From Stictocephala bisonia (taxonomy: Eukaryota > Arthropoda > Insecta > Hemiptera > Membracidae): 64,000 nucleotides of DNA. Below, one piece after another: positions 12,901-27,900 of the stretch. Every line of letters starts with the position of its first letter. Within the stretch, counting starts at the first letter, position 1. The stretch spans positions 186,001 to 250,000 of the forward strand of contig JAQJVL010000326.1 of the NCBI GenBank assembly GCA_035578905.1, written 5' to 3'. Made by a program: the position numbers and the translations under genes. The notes under the pieces are model-generated. The model saw only the letters and a program-made list of their open reading frames with translations. It was not told the DNA's origin and did not search any database.

Positions 12901-15900
12901 GCAGACGACATCGATATGCTTCTCTGGGGAAAGTGTATGACTTAGATGCACTCCCAAATCCTTCACAACCTGAACACGCAGCAAACCTGTGATACTATAA
13001 TCAGCCTGCATACAAGTCTCACCTCAATGAAAGGAAATAACCATACATTTAGACCTGTTGTGTGGAGCTGCATGCACTTTTCCTCACACCCTAATAGACA
13101 GTATTTAGTGAATTTTGCAGAACAATGCTATCTTCAATTTTATTGAGCACCCCAAAAAGCTTAATATGGAGTCCTTGAGAATATGTAATTGATCTGGTTT
13201 GTTATAATCCAGATTAGAGTTCTGCAGTCATTTCTGTAATGAACTCTTCCAGTTTTATCTGAACAATTTTAGATAGTACTTTATAAGACGTATTTAGAAT
13301 CCCCTTCGTTCCCTTTTTATGGATTGGTATTATCACTAATATTTTTCGTTTCTCTAAAATCCTAGTTTTACAGCAAAATTGTATGGTAATCAGTAGTAGT
13401 ATCAGAATTAAAGATGGCTTAAAAGTATGTCAGTTTTATAGAAAACTAGCTGACAGCCCTTGCTTCACTATTGGGTGGTTCTCTACGCTTTCTTACCCTT
13501 CTCTCGGTGGTTCTTTCTAAACCCTCACATCATTATAATAACTTGGTCTACTGTCTTTATCCTAGATAACAAAAGTTTTATAGTCTAGAAAGCACTAAAA
13601 GTCTACTTTAGAGGGATGCAAAGTAGTGCAATCATGTTAGGGTTAGTACCAATTATTTTAAACATTCCACAACAAAAACCAATTTAGCCAAGCTTTTGCA
13701 TCTTGTTTACGGTTTTTTGTACCATCTGTTTGAAATAAATTAAACTACTGAAATGCCAATGTTACTCTTAAGGAACAAAGGAAACAATAAGGGATTGTTT
13801 CTACCTGTTGAGAATGGAATTTTAAGAAATTCTTTCTTAGTGGGTCTCTATGATACAAAAGCTAACTTCTGTCCATTTCATCAAATCTTTTGAGAGATTT
13901 TGGAGTTTTCATGATGAGCGAGTACATCATTCTTGGATTTTATATATTAAGATTACAGAAGTATTTAGAAAGAATCACCTCTTGTAAGAGAATCTGTCCT
14001 TTATTATTGAAAGTTTATAAAATCTCATTGTTTATTCTGGCATAAGATGTGCAAAAGAGTATCAATATTATATTATTAATAGTTATATAATAAGTTCTTT
14101 AAAGTGTTAGATTTATTATTTATTTCTACTAAATGAGTAGTTTTTCTCTTCAAATATTGTCAATCTAATTCTTGTTGAGAACATGTCATGTATTTGTTTC
14201 GGAACAGAAATGTATGTGCGAGATGTAAAGGGCAACACCTGCGATGGAGCTGCATTACCCACTGTCCTTAATGAGTCCCCAGCTACGGCATGGGTGGATG
14301 GTAACAATGGACTGGGACCCGTGGTTGGCAACTTCTGCATGGACATTGCCATCAAAAAGGCTAAAGATTGTGGTGTTGGAATGGTTGTTGCCAAAGGTAT
14401 TTTGTTTGTTAATAAATGCAATCTTACAAACCTACACTAGTATGTATTGAATAAGTTTTTAAATATTACATACTATATGTTTGGAAAATATATTTAACCA
14501 TGTTCCAAAACTAATAATGTTCCACTGAGTAAAAAATAGAATGCTGAATACCAATTGTTAGTGAGTAAATTGTATTTTTTATCCTAACTTAAAAAATCTC
14601 ATAGGCTAATACTATTTCTTTAACCCTTTCGATGCTGGGCATTTTTTCCCTTGGTATGCGAGAAATGCCGGGGGTATTTTTAGTGAATATGCATAGTTTA
14701 TGTTATTTTGTTCTAACTTTGTTATTTTTCAATATATTTTCATAATTATTTTTTGGTTTTTCTTGTTTTGAAATGCTCTTTTTACTACTTATATATTTTC
14801 TTAAATAAAATATTGGTTTTAATTTGTAAAATCAACTTTTTTAAAAAATTAAAAAATTTTTTTTTAATTTTTCAATTTTGAAACTTTTCAGACCATACAA
14901 AAAAAATACTAGGGCTATAAAAGTGACTTTATTTGAAAGAACATTTATTTACTAACTTGCATACCAAATTTCAAAGTCTTACCTTGAAAATTCCAGGATT
15001 TATCGTCATTTTCGTCATCGTCATTGTGATTTTTACGTGAGTAAACAATCACAGACCACAAAAGTTAAAATTCAAAGGTGAACAAACGCATATTTCAAAG
15101 ATGTTTAAAACACTTTTTCTGAGTACTATACGGTAATAAATTCTCAACAGATTGGTACCGTATATGTGGCATATTAACGAAAATGCCTTATCGAAAAAAA
15201 AAATTACGAGCGGTCCGAAATATCGGACCGCGGCATTTTTAGTATAACTACCGCTGTCGATATATCGGACAGCGGCATCGAAAGGGTTAAATTGTGATCA
15301 GATGTAGTTTTTTTTTCCAAATCAACTTTGTGAATGTGAAATTTAATTATATTTAATTCACTTAGTTTACAAAAATAAACCTGGCACACTATATTGCTTA
15401 GTATTTCTCTTCAATCAACAATTAGAGTCGGAATCAATCTGATTCAGCTATAGTATTGCATTTTTTGGGAATGCTTTGATTTAACCAGAAATGCTTCTGC
15501 TTAACATTAAAAATGCTGTTCCTTTTTAGGTTCAAATCACTACGGTATTGCTGGATGGTACAGTATGCAAGCATTGAAGAGCAACATGTTGGTGAGTAAC
15601 ACCATTCTGAATCCGTTATAATTATATAGGTACTTCAAACAATGTGATATTTATACAATTTGTTGATTGGATCAGTAATTCTTCTGTTTTAATAACAAAA
15701 ACTTGAGTCTATTATTTTACAAACTTTATTCAGTCTACTATAGACATTATTCAGATTGCAACTTGAAACCACTCAATCAATCATTTTCTAGTTGTAATTT
15801 CTTAGAGAAATACAATGGTTACTATTTACTAAAATTACAAGGTTGTTAACACGTGTTTGTCAAAAAGTTATATGGTATAAGTGAAAATATAATTTAGTGA

Positions 15901-18900
15901 ACCCATAATAATTTAATAAAACCCTAAAAACTACATGCTTATAGACTACGGTGGACAGTTAATAGCATATGACTTTTTTAACAGTCAACTGTAGTATACA
16001 AGCATGTAGTTTTTAGATTGTTATTAAAACACTATGGGTTAAGGAGAACAAAAACCTTCTTATGCATAGTTGTAAATGTAGGCTAAGTTAGTAAGTGACA
16101 CCTGAAGACGACAGAAGTTTTTATACCTGTCGAAATGTTGTGTTTGTTCCTTGCAACCCTTGATTCATTGAAAATCTCCAATAATTTTCTACCAATCATG
16201 ACAATCCAATGCCAACAAATAACTGTAAAACAACTCAACTTGGGTTTTTTAATCATAGCTAATTTACTATCAAAACACTGTATATTCATCAGTTACCATT
16301 TCCAACTGAAGAGAGTGTCTTTAATAATTTATTGAATAGTATTAAAACAATTAGTTCTTTAAATCACAAACTATAACAATGGATAAGTTAAGATTAGCAT
16401 AAGTAGTCATTGTTACAATCCAAATCATGTTTATATGAAAGCATGATCTTTAGCTCCTGAAGGTGTGAAGATAAAAAATAATAAAACTAACCTGTCATCA
16501 TCTTAAATTAAAATTGTATTTATTATTACTATTACTTTTTCTTTTTTTTTTCATTTCTTCATGACATGTTTTGGTATTATAATACCACCTTCAAGTAAAT
16601 TATAAAAAGTTATTTTGGTTTTGATATTTGCATAGTAAAATGAAAATAATATAAATAAAACATAATATGAAAAAAAGATTCAAAATATAAATAAAAACAG
16701 AAATGTTATATTAAATAGAAAATAATATATTTTTTAAGAAACAAATTAAATTTAAACTTAAATTTGAACTGTATACAGATTAGTCTTATTATTTATACTA
16801 TCAATTTAAACATAGAAAATAATAAATTACTGCTAGCTTCTATAGATATTTTATAGTTAGTCACCATTAAGTTTTGAAACCCCCATATGAATATATTTTT
16901 TCTTAGCTTTAATTTTGCAGTTCAAGTCTGTACCTGATTTGAACAACAAAGCAAAGTAAATTAAAAAATAAAAATATTGTTATAATATTTTTAATTAAAT
17001 CAATATATTCAATGAGACAAAACAAGGTAGTATAGGTTTTTATACAAGTCAAGTAATGTCGTAAATACACGTTACAGATTACCGGTTTATTTCTAATCCC
17101 CAATTGCTTGCTCTGTAATAAGGATGGTTAGTGTCAGGAGGTAACTCTGTGTAGAAGACATTAGCTGAGCATGCCACCACCCCCTCCCCCTTCTTGTAAT
17201 TAAAATGTACAGTCGTTATGTGGAAACAGTACTGTCTCTCACACCTGTGGGTATGACACTCATTTACGAGCCTCAGTGTCGGTTATTACTCGTGCTGTGA
17301 TGGAGAGCCGCGGTAGCGTTATTTCACATGATACCGCGTCTGGAGTGGTAATGATGCTGAGCACATTGCTACTGCCGGGTTACTTATGACTTGCAAGCTT
17401 AATTTGTGTCTTGACACAATCTTAAGTTATTACATCATTGAAATGCTAAGGTTATTTTATTGATGAGTATGGCAGTTATGAACTTTCCTATAATTGAACG
17501 CCACTTTTCAGAAAATCGCATGCACACTTATGATCGTTATATTTAAAATATATGTTAACATGTTTTATGAACAATTTAATTGTATTGTATAATAAGTACC
17601 ATATAAAGTTTGTGTGTAATTTTTCTAACAAATACTAAATTTAGAATGTTCACCAGTCAGTGCAAAAATTCGAGAGTACGTGAAAAGTACTATATTGAGG
17701 GAGGGATAAACGTTAAAGATAGCCGTTTAACCTACTGAAGAGTATCCACGTTATATAATGTTCCAAGTGCTAAGTCTTCATTGTTTTACCATAGTCCTCT
17801 GGAAGTAAGAAAAAAGTTTGTTTACTCTTTGTTAAAATTCTCATTTATTTTACAAATAGATGAATCCAAAAATTTATTTAAAATCATAAAAGTCCCTTTA
17901 TCACGATATTAAATTTTTGTTATATATAATAATTCTGAAAACATGGATATACACGAAAAGGAATTTTGCAAACAAAATATTCATATGAAGTATCCTTACG
18001 CTTAGGCTCTTCTTCTCTACAAGTGTGCATACATACATAACATCATTTTTGTGGTATTAAATAAATAAATAAATCTTTATTGTCACAAAACGTTTCCATA
18101 ATAATAGCGTAGCTATGAAACAGATGACATTGTCAATATAGTACTATTTTACATATATCTACATAACAATCCTATACGGCCAAACCAAGAATTGAATCAT
18201 CCTGTTAATGACTAAAAACATTAGTCCCAATTTAACATAAAAATATAAAACAAGAGAAAAATAACACATCAATAAAATCAAAAAACATCATCCAAAACTC
18301 ATTAATTTTGTAGTATGCTTTATGTAGTAAAAGATTCTTAACATTATTTTTGAATGCATTTGAGCGAATTGATGCCCTAACATCAGATGGTAATTTATTA
18401 AAAAACTTTCTTCCCATATAAGATGGTGTTTTTTCAACCAGTTTCAAATTATGTCTAGGGTACTAAAAATTATTTTTAAACCTAGTGTTGTATTCGTGCT
18501 GACTGTTTTTATTATAAAGGGTTTCATAATTTGATTGCACTGATAGTAGTGTTTTGAAAATTATGAAACTGGGGACAGCCAAATGTTAAGGTCACAAAAG
18601 ATTTGTTTGCACGAGGCTTTCCACGATGAAAATGTCATTATTCTAAGGAATTTTTTTAGGGTTCTTAGGATTTTATCTATATTTGATGAAAACCCCCAGA
18701 ACTCTATACCATATTGCAAAACAGGATAAAAGTATGCATAATATATTATCAAACGGGTTTTTTAATCTGTTTAGTCTCAAAATAAGCATCTGAAAACATG
18801 CTGAATTTATTTTTTTTAAACTGTTTCATTATATATACATTAAATATTCTTTTATGTTTCTCATTCATAGGTAGGAGAGACACTTTTTACTTGTCATTTA

Positions 18901-21900
18901 TTTGTTATTCAAGCGCTACAATGTGCGATATTTTCGAACCTACTGACATTAATGGTTATGTATTAAAATAATATTGAAAATAGTATTGTTACTTGCGTCA
19001 ACTTGCCCCATGTTCAGGTACAAATAGCACATTAGTGTCTCTGTAAGATGAATACATACAAGCCATGTTGTGTGATGGGCTTTTGTGGGACATGTTTGGG
19101 GCAAGTTGGCACAATATTTGGGGCCAAGTTTCATACGCATTTATACGCATATATTGTTCGGATGAAACAAGGTTTATTCAATGAAATATTTACATACAAT
19201 AAACAGCTTATTTATTTACCATGTATAAGAAATAAAGTAGAACATATTCATTAATAAGCACAACTTATTAAGTGACAAAATTTGCATATCATTCATCGAG
19301 TCACAATTTTGACACTGGAAGAAGAGGTCTGGCTCACCAACGCATTCTACATGTGCCCATAAATGACAATTTGTGCACTCTATCCAGCGCTCTTTAGGTT
19401 AACTTTGTTTGAATGAAGACATGCAGTATAAACAGAAGGTCTTCTTCCTCGCTGGAATATTTTATTCTTTTTTAAGTTAGGCTTAATAGGTGCAGCACCT
19501 CTGGTTTTCTTCTTTGGCTCTTTTTTTTTAGAAAAGGATGCTATTTTGATTCATTATTCTCTGCCTCTAAAGCCTGTTTTACTTGAGTGTCCGTCAAAAT
19601 TGCTGAGAACCGTTTCCGCCTCACTCTGTTGTCTTTTTACGAGATCCTGCCTTTGGATGTCTTCTGGTGTTTAAGGGATGTCGGGACTACTAGATGGACC
19701 AGTAATAGGATTTTCTATAGAGTTCACTAATAACGACTTAGTCCTTGACTCGAGAGTTGCCAAGCTTACAATAGGCCTACATGAGATTTTACTTCTAAGC
19801 CTAGTCTCTGATGAATTGCTTGGAGCAGTCATATTATCTTCAGTTGAATTTGAGTTAGAAAAATCTTGGCCACTTGGTGATTTTTCTTGTGCAGTTGGTA
19901 GTTCCGTCAGAAAAATAACGGCATGAAATCACTGTCAGTAAATATTTCAGGATTAAATGGGTACACACTAGTACATTTAAACCCATTCATAATCTTTAGT
20001 AGTGTTGCATCTTTAATTATTGCCTGGATATCATAAATAGTCACTGTTTGGCCAGGATGATTGACCATCCAAATTTCACACACACTATTAACGTATTTTT
20101 TTAAGGGCCCGTAAACAGATTTATCCAAAGGGGTAATAAATCTGTTCTTTTGTAGTTCCACATATTCTGTAGAAAAAAATCATGTAGGACTTCAAATTCA
20201 AATAATTATATATTTAATAATCATTTTAAAAGAAAACTAATTTACTACATATAATAGTAATAATAATCTTTATTATTATTATTTTATTATTTATAGACTC
20301 CTACCTTGTAACCTATGGGAACAGTGGGGCAGGAAAGATACCACTGTTATGCCAATCTCTTTACAATAGTTCAAGCCTTCAATTGATAAATGCGATCCAA
20401 TAAAATTATTGGATTTTCCCTTGAACATTGGGTCTGTCTTACAAAATGCTTCAAATAATTAATAAAATTGCCTTCTGTCACCCCAAGCTTCAACCGATCC
20501 GACACCATCCTTAAATTCTCAAAAAACAATCCTACGTTAGTTTCGTTAAAGACTGTAGCACAATAAAAATTATTCAAAGAAATTGTACTTACCATATGAT
20601 TTCTTCATATGCAAATACAATATATTTTCTTGTTGCCCTTAGAGTTCTTATTGAAAGATCAGTGTGTTTTCAAAAATGTTGTAAACCAATCTGTTCCTGC
20701 CATTTGTTTTTCAGCCCATGACTCAGGCATCAGTATATTCAAATTAAAAACATATTCATATACCAACTTCTGGACTTCTTTAGAGGATAGATCATAGTAA
20801 ATGTTAGCGGCTTTCTTTAGATAGTTTAGAGTTCTAGGAACCATTGGAAGAAGCTACAATGGGAAGGGCGGGAAATGACACAGGACTGTGTGGCCACGTC
20901 ATTTGACGTGGATCCTCATTTGGGATCAAATGTCATGTGACGTATTTCCTCAATCGGGATCAAAATATATTACTAGTCTACAGGTTAGTTTATTTTAAGA
21001 AATTTCTAGTTTGTCCTAAGTTGCATATTTGTAACCCCAACATATCATATAGCAGCAACAAAGTTAAAATGATAAATTTGTTTCTCATTGACATATTATT
21101 CAATAAGTTATTATACTTATAACAAATTCTATTCAAATTTTACTTCTTACGTAATAAATAATTGTAAATCAACTTAGTGATATTTTACAAAGATTATTTA
21201 TTAATCTCTCATTATATTTGTATAATTAGACTCAAAACCAATAATAACAATATTACTAAAACTTGTTGGTACTTATTAATGTAGTTTATCAAAATGAATC
21301 TATAATCCACATATAAATTCATAAGTATATATCGTATGGCTTTCACAGGCCAGCTACAAAACTTACAGAAAATTAAAAATTAGACTAATAGACAATATCT
21401 AAATAAAATAAAATCTACAAATACTAGGTACTTTAGATACATATGTAAACCCCATTCATGTTATTTTACTGAAAAATACTACCATATATATATGGACCCA
21501 CCCTCCCTCCCATACACGTACAGTTGTACTGTATATATTATTTATAAATATTACATATTTTTCCCTTCTTATAAAATAGGTATTGTTTACCTTCTATTCT
21601 TATTTACGTATATTTTAGTTAGTATAGACGTACATTTAAAATATTTTCCCCTTATATAATAATCTGTAATAGAACAATTAAATTTTAGTCCTTTTTGAAT
21701 AAAATACTTGCAACTCAGCCTACGCACAGGCAGTATGCCCATGTAGGCTTTTCCCATGAAAAGGAATTACTGTACGGTTTTCTATTATTTTTGTTTTCAT
21801 TTTAGACAGTTTGTTTAACGATTACTTTATATTATTTTTCAATGTATTTTTGTATTATTTTGTATTATTATGTTGAACAATATCATTTAACTTACTGATG

Positions 21901-24900
21901 TATACATTTGAATGTTTGGGGAATAAATATACTTTAATTTCATTTCATTTTATATATTATTTAATTTCCATTTTGCAGGGAATGTCCTTCACAAATACTT
22001 CCCCTCTCATGAGTCCTACGAGAAGTAAAGAGGTATGTTATGAACCTATTATCTCTTTTCATATATGTTATTTGTTATTTAATTCCTTTATTTTAGCCAA
22101 GCACATAGTTTGCAATTAGAAACTAACAACAAAGAAAAAAATTGTTCCCAATAAATTCTTTTGTACTAATGCTCAAGTCCTTTTTATACAAATTAAAATA
22201 AATTACTTTTAAACATTTCTAAAGTTCTACAATTTTAATCATTCGTTATTAAATGGAAAAATATTTGGCAGGGAATATAACCCTATATCTCAATGGTTCT
22301 TCCAAACACAACAAAACGGTAAACAATTAATCCTTCCAAAACGTTAATATAATTCTGTATATATAGTATAGAATGTGTTTCTCTCATATTTTTATTGTAG
22401 AATCAAATCAATATATTGTATTGTAGGATCAAATAGTATTTCACATTTGAAATCTCATACAGTATTCATCTCATCAGAGTAGAACCACTGTAGTTTGACA
22501 CTCGACTCTTCTACACCGGCCATGTCGATGTGGTGCAATAAAATTATTATTGTCTTTGGCAGGCTATGTATGTGCAGCGAAATAATAGTGTCAAAGTGAA
22601 AAACAGTTTTTTTGGCATGGAGTTACCTTCTATACCTTCTAAGTAGTGTAATATCCATATTTTAATAATTAGTACAACCTAGGTTATCCAGCATAATGTG
22701 GCAGCAGGTCATGCCGGATAGGTTTACAGCTGGATAACACATAAGTTACAAAAACAGATTCAATAACTCATATCAACTGGCAAGCAAGAGAGGAGCGTCT
22801 ACGATTGCATGCAACTCACATAGCAAAGGCTGACAAAATTTGACAAGATGAATAGATTGAATACAGCCGACTACATATTGTCAAAATCTTGTGTCACGTA
22901 AGCCATACATTTTTACAAAAAACTGTTTCACTCACTTAAATTCCAGCATCATATGTTAAGTTACTGTATAGTATTTATATAGGAACTTGTTATACAGTAT
23001 AATTTTAGTGATTTTAAAAGGACGTACAGTAACCACATCCTTTAAATTAACGAAAACGTTTCTTTAATCTGTCACAGTAAACAAAAGACTAACAATGTAC
23101 TTTACTTCCCCATGTGAGACATGGATTCTTCCAGCCACAATGTTACAGAAGTAAACAAATTGGAAAGTTGGATTTTTGGGTACATTATACAGTGACAATC
23201 AGTAATGCACATGTTAAAAAAACAGCACATGCAATATTTAAGATGCAAAACACTCATGTTCGAGTTTGTGTTGAGGGCTGAACAGGGCTTTTGTATGGTT
23301 GTAATTTTATCTAGTAAAAAGATTGTTTTCATCAGACTGTCAAGCCAGATATAGAAAGGCCTTACATTCCTTATAGTTTGATATTTTTATACTTTGACAC
23401 CGCAGTAATCCACAGAGTGTCCAACTATAAAGTTTTACTGTTCCACTTATTCATTTTTTTTTTTTTTTTTTTACATGAATTCTGAGATTTATAGGTTATT
23501 GTATTATTTAACTATAAGATTTTATATGTACCTCATCCAAAATTCCATCAGATAATGTTCTTTTAGTAATGCTGTTTGTAATAGCTAAATTGTATCTACA
23601 ATGAAACTTCAATCTATAGAAGACTAGCTGTATCCAGTTGCTTCGCCGGTCATAATATTAAGTTTGATTAAATTAGTTTAAAGACTTGCAACCACAATAT
23701 AAGTAAAAATTCCAACAAATTCAAGAATATTAAATAATAACTTTAAGTAAATCAAACTAAATATATATATATATATATTTTTAAAACAATTAATTACTTT
23801 AATCTAATAACCAATCTAGAACAACTGACATTTACTATTGTAATTATTTTTTTAAAATAATTAATTAATTTTAAATTAGCTGTTAATCAATTAAGTCAAT
23901 CTATTAATATAGCTCCATAAGAATACCATGGGAATTTTAGAGGTCAGTGAGACGGAGTCCTGAGGTCGAAGAGGAAAACCCTTTCTTAGTAAACGTCTAG
24001 GGGCAAAGATAAACTTATGTACAAAATTTCAAGTCAATTGGACGTATAGTTTAGAATAAATATTGATGAGTGGTAAATGGCTTTTGTATACAGTATATAG
24101 ATTTACATTATAGAAGGCATGATCTAACAAGGTATTTTTAAGTTGTCTTTTAAAAACTGTAGTTGACTCTGAATCAGTGAAATATCGGGTTTCTCACCAT
24201 ATTTAGCCATGTCCTGTGAACTGGCTATGAATTTGGTCAAATTAAATTATAAATTTTCCGATTAAAATCAGTTTGTTCACTTAGAAAAAAAAGTTTCAAG
24301 GTCTAGAGAAATCTGTAAGTCTACTTTTAGAGGGCACAAAGTACTGTATTTGACTCTGAATCAATAAAATATTGTGTTTCTCGCCATGTTTAGCCATGTC
24401 TTATGATCTGGCTATGCATGCTTAAAACTAAATTGTTAATTTTCCTATTGAAAACAGTTTGTTCTCCTATATAACAAAGTTTCACAGTCTAGGAAAATCT
24501 GTATGTCTACTCTTTGAGGCTGTAAATTAACCAATTTGATTACACCACAAATTGAAAATCTAGCTCTACATAAGGATCAAGGAGATGAGATAGAGCAGAA
24601 AGTCATTTAGCCGCTACAGTCCAATTAGAGAAATGCTGTTTTTGGCATTTAAAAATGTTGGCACTAAAAAGACTGCTATCTTCGTTTTACTAAGAAGATC
24701 TTATTGCACATCTACAACATAAGACCTTTGACTCTACAAAATTTCAGCCTCGTAAGCTCAGTACTGTTTTAGTTACAGTATGAGTGAATGATTCAGTGAG
24801 TCAGTGGTCTTTACCTTTTATAGGTATAGAAGATATACTGAAATGATAGTCCCACAACGCTCATTCTGAGCATCAAATTATAAAAGTTTTACGAGTTCAT

Positions 24901-27900
24901 GTAAATAAACTTGAGGACTGAGCATGCAATTCATAAAAAGTCCTTAGATACTTGAAATATTTGTCATTTTATTTAATTGTTTTAGTTTATTCTGCATGAG
25001 AGGAAGCAGAACCCACCCATACATGTGCAGTGGTTTTTATCCACCCACCTACCCATATGTGTCCAGTAGTATTGACCCACCCACTCACCCATACACGTGC
25101 ATTAGTATTGACCCACCCGCCTACCCATACACGTGCAGTGGTATGGACCCACCTGCCCACACCTATTCACGTGCAGTGGTATTGACCCACTCATACATGT
25201 ACAGTTTTATTGACCCACTCACACACATTACATATGCAGTGTTAACGGCCCACTCATCCTCCCATAGCTCCCTCCCATGCATTGTAACAAAAAGCATCCA
25301 GTGGTAACATTGTACAAAAAGCATGTACAATGGACTTGGGCACGTTTATGGGTGGGTGGGTCAATATTTGATCATTATTTTTAGTCAATTACGTCAAAGT
25401 GCTGTTGTTTGTATTGAGCCCATTTATTTCTAATTATCAGAAATCATGGAAGTATGGACAGTGGTTTTGTTGACATTTTGCTTTTCTAAGTGCCCTTGGA
25501 TAGTATCCGAACCCATGTGTTCATTGATTTTCAATTAGTGGAAATGTTGAAAAAACAAACTCTGTTGTTTTAATATGATTTGTATAATACCAAACCATCT
25601 CAGTAAAACAGTAAAATAACAGCAAAAAAACTATTTTTAATTTTATATAACATTTTGCTAAGTATCTATATATTTTATTTCAGTCAGCACTTGGCACAAA
25701 CCCAATTACCTTGGCCGCTCCTGGGAAGGATGGGGATAGTTTTGTTTTGGACATGGCTACTACAGCAGTTGCTGTTGGAAAAGTAAGTAAATGATGTAGC
25801 TTTGATAAGAGTTGAAAAACGATTTTATTGAACAAATAAGACTAGGGTTACTAAGGTTTCTTACTCCTAACTAATACTCGTATGTAGTAGCACGTATTGT
25901 TCTTAAATTTTGCTCAAATCCGAATTGAATTTGGAAAAATGTTAACTTGCCTTAAATCTTGCCAGGAATGAGTCTCAACTAAGCATGCTATGATTGCCAC
26001 ATACGGTTGTGATGACACTGTGCTGTTGTCTAACAGTGATTGATTTAAAATAAGTGCTTGGACAACTGTTTGAATTATTATTAGCTCAGATATTCTTTTA
26101 AATTTTTATTAGATTTGTGGCTGGTCTTGAAAGCCATACAATGTATATAGCTCATCTATTAGTCATTTCAGTGAGTGCTGGAAAGGCATAGAGAGAGTTG
26201 AAGAGAGATAGATAGATGGATGGATGGATGGATAGAGAGATGGATAGACAGACAGACAGGCAGGCAGGCAGGAAGCAAGCAGAGAGACAGAGAGAGAGGG
26301 AGAGGGAGGGAGCCTACTGGTACTACCTTTGAAGACCGAGCATGAACTAATTTACATAACAGAAAAACCTTCTTCCGGGACCTATATGAGCAGACAGTCT
26401 TCTTGTTTATATTCTTACATTCTTACATAGCCAATTATTAACTAAACGATCATTACTATAGTCTAGTCTTTCTAAATTATTAAACAGAATATAGAGCTAA
26501 TCCTGTCATAATTTCTTTTGTTTTTCTTTCTTTTTTTTAATTACTCAGTTTCTTCTGGTATTATCTTTGAGAATTTATATCCTGAAAATGTTGTCTGTTT
26601 TCTTTACAGAATTTCAGACTGTGGCTTGGAAAATGTTAATGAGTGTTTTGTGTCTTGTTCTGTAAGTGTATATAGCAGTTTAGTAAGATTTGTGTGGTAA
26701 ATGGGATGGCGGGCCCACAAGGCCTTTTACTGTATGTAGTGGAGGGTAGAGCTAATGAAGAGTTTGTTTTTTTTCTACCAACGGAATTTGAATGAGAAAT
26801 TCCAAAAGAGAAGGAACTCTCGTTACTATTTTTGTTAAACCTTGACAGTACATCAAAGTAGAATAATAAGATCAATCCTTCGATATAGCTTATCACCTCT
26901 GCTTAATCAATTCATTGATGGTTCTTCCTCTTCTCCTCGGCTAGAACTCTTGCACCATCATGATGTAACATCTATCATAAAGAAAAAAAATCACTAACAA
27001 ATTATCATATTCAAGTATTAAGTTTTTAAAGCCCTCCTGATTTGATTAAGAATGAAAATGGTATTAAATTTTAAAATGAAGTTTGGAAGTATCTTGTTAA
27101 GTACACAAAATTTAATTTATCGATTTATAGAGTTTTCAAAATGCATTGACAACAAATATATCAGGAGCTGTATGTTTGAAAGTGATTTTATTATCACTCT
27201 AGCTGAAATTAGTAATCTATAATTCAACTCATTTTCTTCTGGCATTTTAGAGTGGTTTTAATTTGTTTATTTTTATTTTCCTTTGAACTATTTTTCTAGT
27301 TACTGTACTAATACTGCATACATAAAAGTTTTATTGTATCATAATTATTTATAACTGCTTGGGGCCTATAAATAATAATATATTCATTACCACTTTTTTT
27401 AAATTATATTTTAAAGAGTTTCTCTATCCCATGAAACATTCTATGTTGTTTTTAAATTATAGATACAGTTGAAAACCCCATCAATTAAACTTAAAATTTA
27501 ACTATTTATGGCTTGCAATCCTTAAAACTATTACAACATTTTCAAATAGGTTATTGTATTTTACCTTCTAGGTTATACATACACATATAAATATTAAAAA
27601 TATTGTTTTACTATCAATATCAACCAGTTTTATAAATGCCGAATTGAAGTCTGAAATCAAGTAAGTTCATCATATTAATCAAGATGTAAGCAAGTAAGCA
27701 TGAAAAATATTACCCAACTTACAGCAGACAAGCTGTCCTAATATTAAGTGACTGTTTTATGATTTACTTCCTAAAATCATTACTGATGTAGAAACTTATG
27801 AGCTTCTTTTTCATACAGTTTGTTTTTAATACCTTTTTTGGAATAAAATGTTTTTTACTATTCAAATAAATGTGACTTCAGCTCAGAATTTTGATTGAAC

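Noticed and set aside
17120..17400. Less AT-rich island as a promoter or alternative first exon
   Set aside because: No ORF in frame with exon 4, no initiator or donor combination that would make a credible exon.
26205..26310. GATA/GACA/GAGA run as a regulatory site cluster
   Set aside because: A simple compound microsatellite; no evidence beyond base composition.
26636..26896. 86-codon reverse ORF in intron 5
   Set aside because: No recognised motif; overlaps an equally open forward frame, so chance cannot be excluded.
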